DNA of 44,656 nt from Candidatus Bacteroides pullicola (GCA_019115825.1 DXCV01000042.1:1-44656); one strand, 5' to 3'; positions 16,027-25,992 are shown, numbered from the stretch's first letter. Notes: a model not told the origin generated them from the letters alone. Numbers and translations: made by a program.

Positions 16027-19000
16027 ATGAAATTAGCGAAAATTACCAAAGCGCATTGCTTATGCGCATGTGTGTTGGCCTTCTTACTGCTCTTCCCTAT
16101 GGGATTGTTTGCACAACAAGGCATGATTACCGGAAAGGTAGTCGATGAATCGGGTGAAAGCATCATCGGTGCCTCCATCCAAGTGAAAGGTACCACCAAC
16201 GGAAGCATTACCGACATTGACGGAAACTTCTCCGTCAAAGGCGAGGTGGGCAATACGCTTATTGCCTCGTACGTAGGCTATGCCAGCCAAGAAATCAAGG
16301 TGACCCAACAGACGGGAATCCGCATCGTATTGAAAGAAGACGCCGAACTGCTGGACGAAGTAGTGGTGGTAGGTTACGGTACATCGCGCAAAGGCGACCT
16401 GACGGGCGCACTGACCACTATGCGCCCCGATGCCAACGATGCTTCGAAAGCCGTGTCATTGGACAATTTGCTCAGTGGCAAGGTGGCAGGTCTGGTGGTC
16501 AGCACGGCTTCGGCCATGACAGGTGCCGCCTCGTCCATCCAAATCCGTGGAGCCAGTTCGTTGCGCGGTGACAACCAGCCGCTGTATGTCATAGACAATG
16601 TGCCCATGGCTTCGGCTGGCGAGTTCGCATCATCAGCCGTAGGAGGCGGAGACTTCCAGATCAACCAAGACCCGCTGGCTTCGCTGAACCCGGCCGACAT
16701 CGAGGATATCACCATCTTGAGGGATGCCTCCTCCACCGCCATCTATGGTTCGCGCGGCGCCAACGGCGTCATCCTCATCACCACTAAAAAAGGACGCCAA
16801 GGCAAAGCCAAAGTCAATGTGGCTGCCAACTTCACCATTGCCGAACCTTCCAAACTGATGGAGATGATGAACCTCCAGGAATATGCCGGCTATCGCAATT
16901 CGCGTATCAACAACGAGCAATATCCCTTCTACATCGTTGGCGACGAAGTGCGCTATGTATTCAGCGACCAACTGGCCAACTATGACCCCAGTGATCCTGA
17001 AACTTATCGTGTGGTGAACTACCGCAACTGGCAGAAGGAAATCTACCAATCGGCATTCTCGCAAAACTACTCCGTATCCTTGAGCGGCGGTTCGGACAAG
17101 GTGACTTACTATGTTTCGGCCAACTTCAAGGACATCAACGGCACCGTGAAACAGACAGGCCTGAAGCAAGGCGACCTGCGTGCCAACTTCGGCATCAACC
17201 TCTCGAAGAAAGTTCACCTGAACATGACCATGAGCGGCTCTATCCGCCAAAACGACATGATGGCCGGCGGTAGCACGCTGGGCGGTTCGACCACAGCCAT
17301 TTCGCGCACGGCATTGGACTATGGTCCTTTCCTGATGCCGGATGACGACCCCTCGCTGAGCGGTGAAAACAAAACGACGGTACTCAGCTGGCTCAACGAC
17401 TATGTGGATGTGGCCAACGACAAGACTTTCAGTGCAAGTGTGGATTTGCGCTGGCAAATCATCGACGGCTTAAGCTACAACTTCCGCGCCGGCGGCAACC
17501 TGAACACCAACGACCGCAAGCGCTGGTATGGCATGCAGCTTTACCAAGGCATGAACAACAATGGTTTGCTCGCCATCTCCGACTTGGACAAGAGCAACAT
17601 CAACGTGGAAAACCTGTTGAACTACACCAAGGATTTCGGCGAATTCCTCCACTTGGACGCCACGGCCGGTGTGACGTATGACCAATACAAATTCCTCAAT
17701 GCCGGAACCCGAGGCACGCAATTCTCCACATTCGACCTGCGCGAGAACGGCCTCCACATGGCCGGCGATGTGGTGCACGACATGCCTATCCAGAAAGACT
17801 ACCAGTTGCTGTCTTACCTGGGTCGCGTCAACCTGTCCTTCCTCGACAAGTATCTGGTAACAGCCTCCATCCGTGCCGACGGCTCCAGTAAGTTCGCCAA
17901 GGGCAATCGCTGGGGATACTTCCCTTCCGCTTCTGTCGCATGGCGCATGGAGCAAGAAGATTTCTTGAAAGACGTCGAATGGCTGCACCAATTGAAAGTG
18001 CGCGCCAGCTACGGTATGACCGGCAACCAAAGTATCGACCCCTATTTCACCTTCTCTACCTATCAAGGCAACAACACGCAGATTGGCGACGGTGAAGGTA
18101 ACGGCATGAGTTCACTGATTATCAGCAACCTGCCCAATGACGGCTTGACATGGGAGAAGACTTCCTCTTGGAACGTGGGTATCGACTTCGGCCTCTTTGG
18201 CTCCCGCATCAGCGGTACATTGGATTTATATATGAAGAAGACGGATGACCTGCTCATCCTGCGCGACCTGCCCGGTTCGGCCGGCTTCGGCTCGACCTAC
18301 TACAACCAAGGTTCGCTGGACAACAAAGGCGTAGAATTTTCTTTGAACGCGCAAATCATCGACCATCGCGACTGGAAATGGAACGTCAGCGCCAACATCG
18401 GCAAGAACAAGAGCAAAATCAGCGACCTGGGACTCGACCCCACCAGCTTCGGCTGTCTGGGCGAGCGCATCGGCTACTACGGCAACTCGCTGGGTGACCA
18501 CTTCGGCGTAGGCAATGTCTTCCTGGAAGGCGAAGCTCCGGGATTGTTCCTGGGCCTTGCCACTCAAGGCATCGTACAAGAAGAAGACCTTGTCATGGAG
18601 AATGGCGTAGTGACCGGCGTGAGATATACCAAAGCCGACGGCTCTACCGGCGTGTACCAGACCGTGAACGGCACCACGCCGAAAGCCGGTGACGTAAAGT
18701 TCATCGACCAAGACGGCAACGGCTCCATCGATACCAATGACCGTACCATCATCGGAAACCCCAATCCCGGATTCACCTATGGTTTCCAGACCTCTTTGTC
18801 GTGGAAGAGCCTGACCCTGTCTGCCGCATTCAACGGCGTGCATGACCGCGATGTCATCAACACGAACAACCGCTACATCAACATGCCGAGCCAGAATGCC
18901 GGCAACCTGACCAGCGAAGCCTACCGCGGCATGTGGACACCGGAAAATCCTTCCAACCTCTATCCTTCGTCCACGTACCAGCTCTACAACGGCATTGTGT

Positions 19001-19266
19001 ACGACCGCTATGTGGAAGATGCCAGCTACCTGCGTTGCTCGGACATCACGCTGAACTGGACGCTGCCGAAGGCCTGGATGAACAAAATCGGCTTCCAGAA
19101 CATTTCCGTGTTCGCTTCTGTCAAGAATGCGTTCATCATCACCGATTATAGCGGCTACGACCCCGAAGTGAACAGCTTTGCTTTCGACGGTTTGCGCCCG
19201 GGTATCGACATGAGCTCCTACCCCACGCCGCGCCAGTACATCTTCGGCTTAAACGTCACCTTCTAA
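16027..19266 (+). CDS. SusC-like TonB-dependent outer-membrane transporter
   Basis: Outer-membrane transporter of 1079 residues that imports oligosaccharides with its SusD partner, powered by TonB. Seen: signal peptide to about residue 30 (FPMGLFAQQ), a CarboxypepD_reg-like domain (about 32-108, from GMITGKVVDESG), the SusC signature DEVVVVGYGTSRKGDLTG, a plug domain with SIQIRGASSLRGDNQPL and ILRDASSTAIYGSRGANGV, and a large barrel ending in the aromatic FGLNVTF. ATG 16027 is preferred over the GTG at 16015 because the hydrophobic leader begins after it, but the upstream GTG cannot be excluded. SusD follows after 24 bp. Confidence 0.95.
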   Translation: MKLAKITKAHCLCACVLAFLLLFPMGLFAQQGMITGKVVDESGESIIGASIQVKGTTNGSITDIDGNFSVKGEVGNTLIASYVGYASQEIKVTQQTGIRIVLKEDAELLDEVVVVGYGTSRKGDLTGALTTMRPDANDASKAVSLDNLLSGKVAGLVVSTASAMTGAASSIQIRGASSLRGDNQPLYVIDNVPMASAGEFASSAVGGGDFQINQDPLASLNPADIEDITILRDASSTAIYGSRGANGVILITTKKGRQGKAKVNVAANFTIAEPSKLMEMMNLQEYAGYRNSRINNEQYPFYIVGDEVRYVFSDQLANYDPSDPETYRVVNYRNWQKEIYQSAFSQNYSVSLSGGSDKVTYYVSANFKDINGTVKQTGLKQGDLRANFGINLSKKVHLNMTMSGSIRQNDMMAGGSTLGGSTTAISRTALDYGPFLMPDDDPSLSGENKTTVLSWLNDYVDVANDKTFSASVDLRWQIIDGLSYNFRAGGNLNTNDRKRWYGMQLYQGMNNNGLLAISDLDKSNINVENLLNYTKDFGEFLHLDATAGVTYDQYKFLNAGTRGTQFSTFDLRENGLHMAGDVVHDMPIQKDYQLLSYLGRVNLSFLDKYLVTASIRADGSSKFAKGNRWGYFPSASVAWRMEQEDFLKDVEWLHQLKVRASYGMTGNQSIDPYFTFSTYQGNNTQIGDGEGNGMSSLIISNLPNDGLTWEKTSSWNVGIDFGLFGSRISGTLDLYMKKTDDLLILRDLPGSAGFGSTYYNQGSLDNKGVEFSLNAQIIDHRDWKWNVSANIGKNKSKISDLGLDPTSFGCLGERIGYYGNSLGDHFGVGNVFLEGEAPGLFLGLATQGIVQEEDLVMENGVVTGVRYTKADGSTGVYQTVNGTTPKAGDVKFIDQDGNGSIDTNDRTIIGNPNPGFTYGFQTSLSWKSLTLSAAFNGVHDRDVINTNNRYINMPSQNAGNLTSEAYRGMWTPENPSNLYPSSTYQLYNGIVYDRYVEDASYLRCSDITLNWTLPKAWMNKIGFQNISVFASVKNAFIITDYSGYDPEVNSFAFDGLRPGIDMSSYPTPRQYIFGLNVTF

Positions 19267-19290
19267 CATCATGAACCTTTAATACAATAT

Positions 19291-21138
19291 ATGAATATGA
19301 AATTCAACGGATATAAATACTTGATTTTGTCTATGGCCGCAGCGTTCAGCTTGTCATCTTGCCTGGATGAAGACCCGCTGTACAGCCAAAACAACGAAAT
19401 CGTGTTCTCCAGCGCCGAGAATGCGAACCTGGCCCTGCTCGGATGTTACTCCCACTTCTCTGCCAGCGGCACATATGGCCAGAACATGCAGGAAATCCTC
19501 GTCAGCGTCGGCGGACATTCCTGGGCACAACGCAATGCCAGCGACCAGGATCTGTTCGTCAGCCTCAACCCCACACCGAGCATCGGACAGATAGGCACCA
19601 TGTGGGACGGCTTGTACAAAGTCATTTCCGAATCCAACGCTTTCATTGAAAACATGCAAGGCAGCGGACTGGACGAAGCCACCAAGACACAACTCATCGG
19701 CGAGGCCAAATTCCTCCGCGCCGTGGCCTACTTCAATTTGGTGGATTTGTTCGGCGACGTGCCCTTGAAAACGATAGCCTCCACTTCGGAAGGCATCGCC
19801 CTGCCCCGCTCGCCCCGCGAAGAAGTGTTCAAGCAGGTGCTCCAAGACTTGACGGACGCTTTGGGCATCAACGAAGAGGCTGACGGCGAACGCGCCACCC
19901 GCTGGACGGTCAAAGCCTACCTGGGCAAGGTGTACCACAAAATGGCCTCCCTCGGCATTGACACCCAGCAGAACATGGAGAATGCCAAGACCTACTTCGA
20001 CGATGTGTACAACAATGGTCCGTATGCCTTGGAGGCCAACTTCAGCGAGTTGTTCGGCGATTGGGTAACCGGCTCCAGGGAAGCCATCTTCCAAATCAAC
20101 TTCATCGGCAATGCAAGCGCCTATTACAACCGTGGAAGCAACCGTCTTTGCCCGCAGGCATCCACCACTGGCGTCAATTGGACGACCTTTGCTTTCTCCT
20201 TCAGCGCTTACGACCTCCATGCAAGCACGTATCCTGGCGACCCGCGCATCAAGACCACGTTCCTGACCTCGTGGAGAAGCCGTAATGGAAACAACCAAGC
20301 CAATCCGAAACCCCAGGTCGGCGCTGAGTTGTCGCCCAACGACTCCACATACACTTATCCTTACGTGACTTACACGGTGCCCGATGTGTATATCCTGGAT
20401 GGAGAAGGCCAACCGGTAATGAACAACGGGAAAGAGGTATTGAAGCAGTTTGTGGCTACCGTCCCCCAAGGCATGACCCTGGACGAACTGGCCAATCTTG
20501 AAATCCCGGCCGACGCCACACCGCAAGAGAAAGCCCGCATCGAAGCTTTGCAGAAGACCGAACAATCTTTCGCACGCAAGGGTAATGCCACAATCTATCC
20601 CTCGTACGGCAAAGCTTATGACCAGAACCAGGCTGCACAAGCCGCACACAAGAACCTGATGGTGTACCGCTATGCCGAGATGCTGTTGCTGATGGCCGAC
20701 GTATACAACGAACTGGGCGACACGCAGCGCGCCATCGCGCTGGCCAATGAAGTGCTGGACCGCGCCCGCAATTCGGACGGCGGCAGCCTGAGCGGCGAAC
20801 CTGCGGCCTGGAGCACCTCGCTGGATCAAACCACTGTACGCGAGAAACTGTATTACGAACGCATCTTCGAGTTGTGGGGCGAACCTAACTTCTGGGACAT
20901 GACCCGCCTGAAAGGTACGGAATTGCTCAAAGATTTCCTGCAAAAGCACAACGACAACGAACTGGTAAAAGCCGGAAACGCTTACTATCAGGAGTCGAAC
21001 AATGCCTTCACCGAGCGTTTCTACAACAACGGAGACTTGAGCCAGGATTTCTTGGAGAAGTGCATGTTGTTCCCCATCCCGCAAAGCGAGATAGATGCCA
21101 ATCCGTCCATCACGGATAACAACCCGGGTTACAATTGA
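19291..21138 (+). CDS. SusD/RagB-like glycan-binding lipoprotein
   Basis: Surface lipoprotein of 615 residues that caps the SusC channel and binds glycan. Lipobox SLSSC with Cys24, followed by LDEDP, the acidic pattern for surface export. The N-terminal SusD region has FLRAVAYFNLVDLFGDVPL, a highly conserved family phrase. The C-terminal RagB part has YRYAEMLLLMADVYNELGD and ERIFELWGEPNFWDMTRLKG. An insertion of about 100 residues between them (around 350-440) contains a charged helical stretch. It forms the susCD unit and ends at the terminator at 21175. Confidence 0.95.
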   Translation: MNMKFNGYKYLILSMAAAFSLSSCLDEDPLYSQNNEIVFSSAENANLALLGCYSHFSASGTYGQNMQEILVSVGGHSWAQRNASDQDLFVSLNPTPSIGQIGTMWDGLYKVISESNAFIENMQGSGLDEATKTQLIGEAKFLRAVAYFNLVDLFGDVPLKTIASTSEGIALPRSPREEVFKQVLQDLTDALGINEEADGERATRWTVKAYLGKVYHKMASLGIDTQQNMENAKTYFDDVYNNGPYALEANFSELFGDWVTGSREAIFQINFIGNASAYYNRGSNRLCPQASTTGVNWTTFAFSFSAYDLHASTYPGDPRIKTTFLTSWRSRNGNNQANPKPQVGAELSPNDSTYTYPYVTYTVPDVYILDGEGQPVMNNGKEVLKQFVATVPQGMTLDELANLEIPADATPQEKARIEALQKTEQSFARKGNATIYPSYGKAYDQNQAAQAAHKNLMVYRYAEMLLLMADVYNELGDTQRAIALANEVLDRARNSDGGSLSGEPAAWSTSLDQTTVREKLYYERIFELWGEPNFWDMTRLKGTELLKDFLQKHNDNELVKAGNAYYQESNNAFTERFYNNGDLSQDFLEKCMLFPIPQSEIDANPSITDNNPGYN

Positions 21139-21174
21139 CCCAAGGCATCACTGCTTTGAAATAGCACAAAGGAC

Positions 21175-21230
21175 AGCCCGCACGATTGCATCACAACGGC
21201 AACGGTCTGCAATCGCGCGGGCTTATTATT
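21175..21230 (+). terminator. Terminator after susD
   Basis: Inverted arms AGCCCGCACGATTGCA (21175-21190) and TGCAATCGCGCGGGCT (21208-21223) pair over 16 bp with one mismatch, followed by TATTATTTAT. It separates susCD from the GH20 gene. Confidence 0.75.
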
Positions 21231-21246
21231 TATCGAGTATCCGCGT

Positions 21247-21378
21247 CTTCACAGTACGGGTGTGACATCTTCACAGTACGGGTGTGATGCCTTCACAGTA
21301 CGGGTGTGATGCCGTTACAATACGGATGTAACGCCGTTACAGTGCGGATGTAACGCCGTTACAGTACGGGTGTAACGC
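21247..21378. repeat. Tandem array E, 6 units of 22 bp, same family as array A
   Basis: Six units start at 21247, 21269, 21291, 21313, 21335 and 21357. Units 1-3 carry TCACA/TGTGA arms and units 4-6 GTTACA/TGTAAC arms, the same order as at 1236-1389. Between units, the right arm of one and the left arm of the next also form a palindrome, TGTAAC-gcc-GTTACA or TGTGA-N5-TCACA. The array overlaps the expected -33 position of the GH20 promoter. Confidence 0.95.
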
Positions 21379-21396
21379 CTATGGGCTGAGACCTTG

Positions 21397-21404
21397 TGTC
21401 TTTG
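21397..21404 (+). promoter_or_regulatory. Weak -7 element for GH20 gene
   Basis: TGTCTTTG matches TAnnTTTG with one change and lies 47 bp before ATG 21451. No TTTG is visible at -33, where the last unit of the 22-bp array sits, so this promoter may need an activator. Confidence 0.4.
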
Positions 21405-21450
21405 CGGATATTCGTTTATCAGTATTTCAACTACAAATTCAACCCATAGC

Positions 21451-23772
21451 ATGAAACTTATACATTGGACAACAATCGGTCTGGCGGCACTCATGCTAAG
21501 CCTGGCGGCCTGCACAGAATCAGCCCCGCCACAAACCAAGACTTTAGTACCCCAACCTCTTTCGGTCGAAACAACTGACGGAGTATTCCATTTCGGTCCA
21601 CAGACCGTATTGACTATTCCTGACGAAACACAACGCCCCATAGCAGAAGCCTTCGCCAATCTGTTCACACAAACAGCAGGCTTCACCCCCTCGGTAAAGA
21701 CGGGACAAGAAGGCGACATCGTTTTCACCCCAGACACCACCTTGAAAGCCGAAGCCTACACCCTATGTGTCACCCCGAAACGCATCGACATCACCGCCGC
21801 CGACACACGCGGCTACTTCTATGCCCTGCAAAGTCTGCGCCTGATGTTGCCCCCGTCCATTGAAGGAAACACGCAAAAGGAAGAAAATTGGAGCATACCG
21901 GCTGTGACCATCAAGGACGAACCCCGCTTCGGCTACCGAAGCTATATGCTGGACGTAGCCCGCTATTTCCTGCCCAAGGAAGACGTGCTGCGTATGATTG
22001 ACTGCATCGCCTTGCTGAAAATCAACCGCCTGCACCTGCATCTGACCGATGACAACGGCTGGCGTCTGGAAATCAAGAAATATCCCCGACTGACCGAAGT
22101 GGGTGCGTGGCGCGTGGATCGCGGTGACCTAACTTTCCCCGAACGGCGCAATCCAAAGTCTGGCGAACCTACCCCCATCGGCGGATTTTACACGCAGGAA
22201 GACATGAAGGAAATCATCCGCTATGCCGCCGAACGTCAGATTGAGGTCATCCCCGAAATTGACATACCTGCCCACTCCAACGCCGCCCTAGCCTCTTATC
22301 CGGAGTATGCCTGCCCCACGGTAAAGGACTTCATCGGGGTATTGCCCGGTTTGGGAGGATACAATTCAGAAATCATCTTCTGCGCCGGCAATGATAAGAC
22401 GTATGCCTTCCTGCAAGACATATTGGATGAAGTGATGGCCCTCTTCCCTTCCCACTATGTCCATCTGGGAGGTGACGAGGCACGCAAGACCCATTGGGAA
22501 AAATGCCCCTTGTGCCAAGCACGCATCCGCCGCGAACACTTGGCTGACACAGAAGCCCTGCAAGGCTACTTTATGGGTCGCATGTCCGACTACGTGCGCA
22601 GCAAAGGGAAGGAAGTGATAGGCTGGGATGAACTGACCAACAGCAAACTGCCCGATGAGTCCATCATCCTGGGTTGGCAAGGATTCGGCAATGCAGCCTT
22701 GAAAGCCGCCGCACAAGGGCATCGGTTCATCATGGGACCGGCCCGCATACTCTACCTTATCCGCTACCAAGGCCCGCAATGGTTCGAGCCGGTGACTTAC
22801 TTCGGCAACAACACGCTGAAGGGTGTCTATGACTATGAACCGGTGCAGCCCGACTGGAAACCCGAATACGAGCCGCTGCTGATGGGCGTGCAAGCCAGCC
22901 TGTGGACGGAATTCTGCAACAAGCCCGAAGACGTGTTCTACCTCACTTTCCCTCGCCTGGCCGCATTGGCCGAAACGGCGTGGTCGCCCAAAGGACAGAA
23001 GGATTGGCCAGGCTTCCTGAAAAGACTGGACAACTACTTGGCACACTTGTCGCAAATGGGTATCGTGACCGCCCGCTCGATGTTCAACATCCAGCACACG
23101 GTTTCGCCCACCCCGGACGGCAAACTGGAAGTGACCTTGGAATGCGAACGGCCTGACGTGGAAATCCGTTACACCACGGACGGCAGCCAACCCTCCGCTT
23201 CATCCAATCCATACGAAGAAAAACTGTCGGTCGACAAGGACATGACCATCAAGGCCGCCACCTTCTCCAACGGACAACAGATGGGCGAAATCCTGACCCT
23301 CCCCTTGAGCTGGAACCTGGCCACGGCCAAACCTTTGGTAGCGAGCCCGAAAGCAGCCTCCATCGTGGTAAACGGCTTGCGGGGCAGCTTGAAGCAGACC
23401 GACTTTGAATGGTACACAGGCGATTTGGGCAAAGACTTCTCCCTCACGATAGACCTCCAACAGGCCACAGACATCAACCAATGCACCGTGGGCTGCGTCA
23501 CTAACTATGGCATGGCCGTGCACAAACCGAGACGGGTGAAGGTGGAGGTTTCCGAAGACAACCAAACCTTCACGGAAGCCGGCCAGCTGACCTACACGGA
23601 TGCAGACATTTTCAAAGAAGGCAATTTCATAGAAGACCTTTCATTGGACACCTCTGGCGCAAAAGGCCGTTATGTGCGGTTCACTTTTGAAACACCGGGC
23701 AATTGCCCCACCGGCCATGTGAGACCGGGGCAACCCTCCAGAGTCTACATCGACGAAATCATCATCCGATAA
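21451..23772 (+). CDS. GH20 beta-N-acetylhexosaminidase lipoprotein
   Basis: Exo-enzyme of 773 residues releasing terminal beta-linked GlcNAc or GalNAc. Lipobox LSLAAC with Cys21. A GH20b-type N-domain is followed by the catalytic barrel: HLHLTDDNGWRLEIKKYP, VIPEIDIPAHSNAAL and the substrate-assisted Asp342-Glu343 pair in HLGGDEARKTHW. After the barrel comes a chitobiase-type module (ECERPDVEIRYTTDGSQPS) and a C-terminal F5/8-type carbohydrate-binding domain (about 630-773). ATG 21451 is chosen because the lipoprotein signal starts there; the longer open frame starts inside the promoter region. It belongs to the PUL but has its own upstream array and terminator. Confidence 0.95.
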   Translation: MKLIHWTTIGLAALMLSLAACTESAPPQTKTLVPQPLSVETTDGVFHFGPQTVLTIPDETQRPIAEAFANLFTQTAGFTPSVKTGQEGDIVFTPDTTLKAEAYTLCVTPKRIDITAADTRGYFYALQSLRLMLPPSIEGNTQKEENWSIPAVTIKDEPRFGYRSYMLDVARYFLPKEDVLRMIDCIALLKINRLHLHLTDDNGWRLEIKKYPRLTEVGAWRVDRGDLTFPERRNPKSGEPTPIGGFYTQEDMKEIIRYAAERQIEVIPEIDIPAHSNAALASYPEYACPTVKDFIGVLPGLGGYNSEIIFCAGNDKTYAFLQDILDEVMALFPSHYVHLGGDEARKTHWEKCPLCQARIRREHLADTEALQGYFMGRMSDYVRSKGKEVIGWDELTNSKLPDESIILGWQGFGNAALKAAAQGHRFIMGPARILYLIRYQGPQWFEPVTYFGNNTLKGVYDYEPVQPDWKPEYEPLLMGVQASLWTEFCNKPEDVFYLTFPRLAALAETAWSPKGQKDWPGFLKRLDNYLAHLSQMGIVTARSMFNIQHTVSPTPDGKLEVTLECERPDVEIRYTTDGSQPSASSNPYEEKLSVDKDMTIKAATFSNGQQMGEILTLPLSWNLATAKPLVASPKAASIVVNGLRGSLKQTDFEWYTGDLGKDFSLTIDLQQATDINQCTVGCVTNYGMAVHKPRRVKVEVSEDNQTFTEAGQLTYTDADIFKEGNFIEDLSLDTSGAKGRYVRFTFETPGNCPTGHVRPGQPSRVYIDEIIIR

Positions 23773-23789
23773 ACAAGCTGATACAGAAA

Positions 23790-23830
23790 ACAGGCGCGAA
23801 TCATGGGAAACTTCCCGGATCCGCGCCTGT
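23790..23830. terminator. Bidirectional terminator between two GH20 genes
   Basis: ACAGGCGCG (23790-23798) and CGCGCCTGT (23822-23830) form a 9-bp stem that continues inward through GGGAA/TTCCC. It serves the convergent ends of the two GH20 genes. Confidence 0.75.
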
Positions 23831-23869
23831 CACATAAAATCCAGCTGCTCCTTTGTTCCTAAAATCTCC

Positions 23870-25840
23870 TTACTTCTTGTAATTATAAACTTTCAAGTTC
23901 GTCAGACGTCCCTTGAAGTCACCAGCCTTTTCCAACGGGAATACCAAAGTGGGCACCACACGGATGTCTCCTTTGTGGTCCTTGTTATGATAGATGGTGC
24001 GGGTATTCAACTGGCCTTCCACCTTTCCGTTCACCTTCAGCACCGTCGAGGTATTGTCGCCCACGATGCTCACATGCGCCTTTTCGCCGGGGAAGAACTG
24101 GTAATCGAAGGTGTAGAGGTAGCCGTCGCGTGCAAAGCCCAGCTTTTGGCTGATGGGATCGGAGAGATAGAATACGGCATTTTCCGAGCGGAACAGTTCC
24201 GTACCCGGCTTCTCGTCGGCAGCCACAAGGTCAAACTCCACGGTATAATCATAACCCACTTCAGGATAAGCCAATTCGTCGCCGGGCTTCACAGCGGCTT
24301 GCTCCAAGATGAGCGAATTAGGTTCACCCCACTTGGCCATCTGATTCACGCCCGGAGCCTCGCTCAACAACTGGCTCTTTTGGATGAATTCCTCGTAAGG
24401 CACCGTCACGTTGACGCCATCCCACATCTTGGCGGCCAACGTCTGCAAGGCGGGGAAAGAACGGTGATGGATGTCTTTCACCGAAATGCCGTTGCCCACA
24501 TGGTCATTCCACACAGCATACATGCCGCCCAAGATGGCCGGGTCTTTCTCCTCGAACACCACATTGGCCACGTGTGCGGGCGTCCATTTCTCATACAGAT
24601 GCTTCGTGTTCAGGTAGTCATAATAATAGCCTGCGGCGGGGACGATGTACAACAATCCGTCCGGCATGCTGATAAGTTTGTAGCCCAGCTTCACCATCTC
24701 CTTCGGATCGGCATAGCCGTTGTACCAGGCATTCATGATGACATTCTCGGACTTCACGGGAGTCTCGCCCTTGGCGTGCGTCAGGGCACCCCACATGCAC
24801 ACTTGCTTGCCGAAGCTTTCCACATACTTAATATAATGGTCCGTGAAGGCGCGGAATTGCTCCACTACTTTTTGATCCTTGTTGGAATATTCGTCCGTGC
24901 CAATATTGACACGAGGCCCTACAAACACGGGGTTCTCTCCTTCAAGATATTCCTTGAACAATCCGTCCATAAACGTATAGACTTCCGGATTGGACAGGTC
25001 GAAATGGTCCATACCGTATTCCTTGCTTCCCAACTCGGGTTTGTAGTGACTGAAAGCCAGGACGTGAGCAGGCGCGTCAATCTCCGGGATGATTTCCACG
25101 AAATCCTCGGCAGCCTCCAACTGGAAATTGCGGAATTCATCCTTCGTGTAATGCCCGTCGCGAGCCGTCAGGCCGGGATAGGTGTCGCACTCCAGACGGA
25201 AAGCAGCGTATGTCTTGTCCCAATCATTTTCAAAATACTGCTTGAAGCCATTGTCGTTCAGATGGATTTGGAAAGTATTCATCTTATAATAGGACATCGC
25301 CTTGGCAAAATCCTTCAGATAAGCCATCGGGATGAACTTGCGGCCGCAGTCCATCATAAAGCCGCGCACGGCATAATCCGGCCAGTCCGTTATTTTTCCT
25401 TGAGGCAAAGCGCGCGTCTCGCTCTGCTCGCTCATCTGGAGCAACGTGCGGGTGGCCCAATAAACACCCACAACCTCGGGCGCGGACACCACCACCTGCT
25501 TGCCTATCCGGATGGAGTAGCCTTCCTTGCCCAATTTTTTATCTTTCTTCAGCGTCAAGCGGAAATCGCCGTTTTTCGCCTTGCCGGTCACCACTTCGGG
25601 CTTCGTGCCGAACATCAAGGCATAGTCTTCGGCAAAGTCCTGCGCAACGGGCAACAATGTTTCGTCGTCATACACGATACGCATACCGGGAGTGGGAGTG
25701 AATTGGCCCTCCTGCCCTGTCCACTCTTTCAATTCGGGGATTACGAACGGCTTGGGATTCTGTGCATTCAGCGTTACGGCAGTCAACAGGAAGAGGGCAG
25801 CCAGGCACATGGTCTTCTTCAGTAAATTGGATAGTCTCAT
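23870..25840 (-). CDS. Atypical GH20 exo-hexosaminidase with LamG-like C-terminus
   Basis: Secreted enzyme of 656 residues. Signal peptide at about 1-26 (FLLTAVTLNAQ). The catalytic Asp316-Glu317 pair is in VNIGTDEYS, where most hexosaminidases have HxGGDE, and the barrel motif is FQIHLNDNGF instead of HLTDDNGWR. From memory these forms are closer to the StrH and lacto-N-biosidase branch of GH20, so the substrate may differ from the enzyme at 21451. A C-terminal concanavalin/LamG-like domain follows (about 500-656). The open frame extends to 26206, but the extra part runs through the 22-bp array; ATG 25840 has the signal peptide and a perfect promoter 42 bp upstream. Confidence 0.9.
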   Translation of the reverse strand: MRLSNLLKKTMCLAALFLLTAVTLNAQNPKPFVIPELKEWTGQEGQFTPTPGMRIVYDDETLLPVAQDFAEDYALMFGTKPEVVTGKAKNGDFRLTLKKDKKLGKEGYSIRIGKQVVVSAPEVVGVYWATRTLLQMSEQSETRALPQGKITDWPDYAVRGFMMDCGRKFIPMAYLKDFAKAMSYYKMNTFQIHLNDNGFKQYFENDWDKTYAAFRLECDTYPGLTARDGHYTKDEFRNFQLEAAEDFVEIIPEIDAPAHVLAFSHYKPELGSKEYGMDHFDLSNPEVYTFMDGLFKEYLEGENPVFVGPRVNIGTDEYSNKDQKVVEQFRAFTDHYIKYVESFGKQVCMWGALTHAKGETPVKSENVIMNAWYNGYADPKEMVKLGYKLISMPDGLLYIVPAAGYYYDYLNTKHLYEKWTPAHVANVVFEEKDPAILGGMYAVWNDHVGNGISVKDIHHRSFPALQTLAAKMWDGVNVTVPYEEFIQKSQLLSEAPGVNQMAKWGEPNSLILEQAAVKPGDELAYPEVGYDYTVEFDLVAADEKPGTELFRSENAVFYLSDPISQKLGFARDGYLYTFDYQFFPGEKAHVSIVGDNTSTVLKVNGKVEGQLNTRTIYHNKDHKGDIRVVPTLVFPLEKAGDFKGRLTNLKVYNYKK

Positions 25841-25881
25841 GTCTTTTTCTTTGTTTTTAAAATTGGTAATTGAACTTGCTG

Positions 25882-25913
25882 CAAATGTAGCCATAATCCC
25901 GCAGCATTGCAAA
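25882..25913 (-). promoter_or_regulatory. Canonical promoter of the minus-strand GH20 gene
   Basis: On the minus strand, TTTG (25910-25913), a 20-bp spacer, then TACATTTG (25882-25889), an exact match to the Bacteroides consensus. It fixes the start at 25840. Confidence 0.88.
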
Positions 25914-25992
25914 CGGACAGCGGAAAATGATGGCAAATATCCCCTCAAAGCGGCAGGTGCATCCGGGCAATGTACGCACAAGACAGGATAAA

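Noticed and set aside
19354..21084. Minus-strand open frame of 576 codons
   Set aside because: Antisense to susD; no signal, domain or promoter.
23975..25825. Plus-strand open frame of 616 codons
   Set aside because: Antisense to the second GH20 gene.
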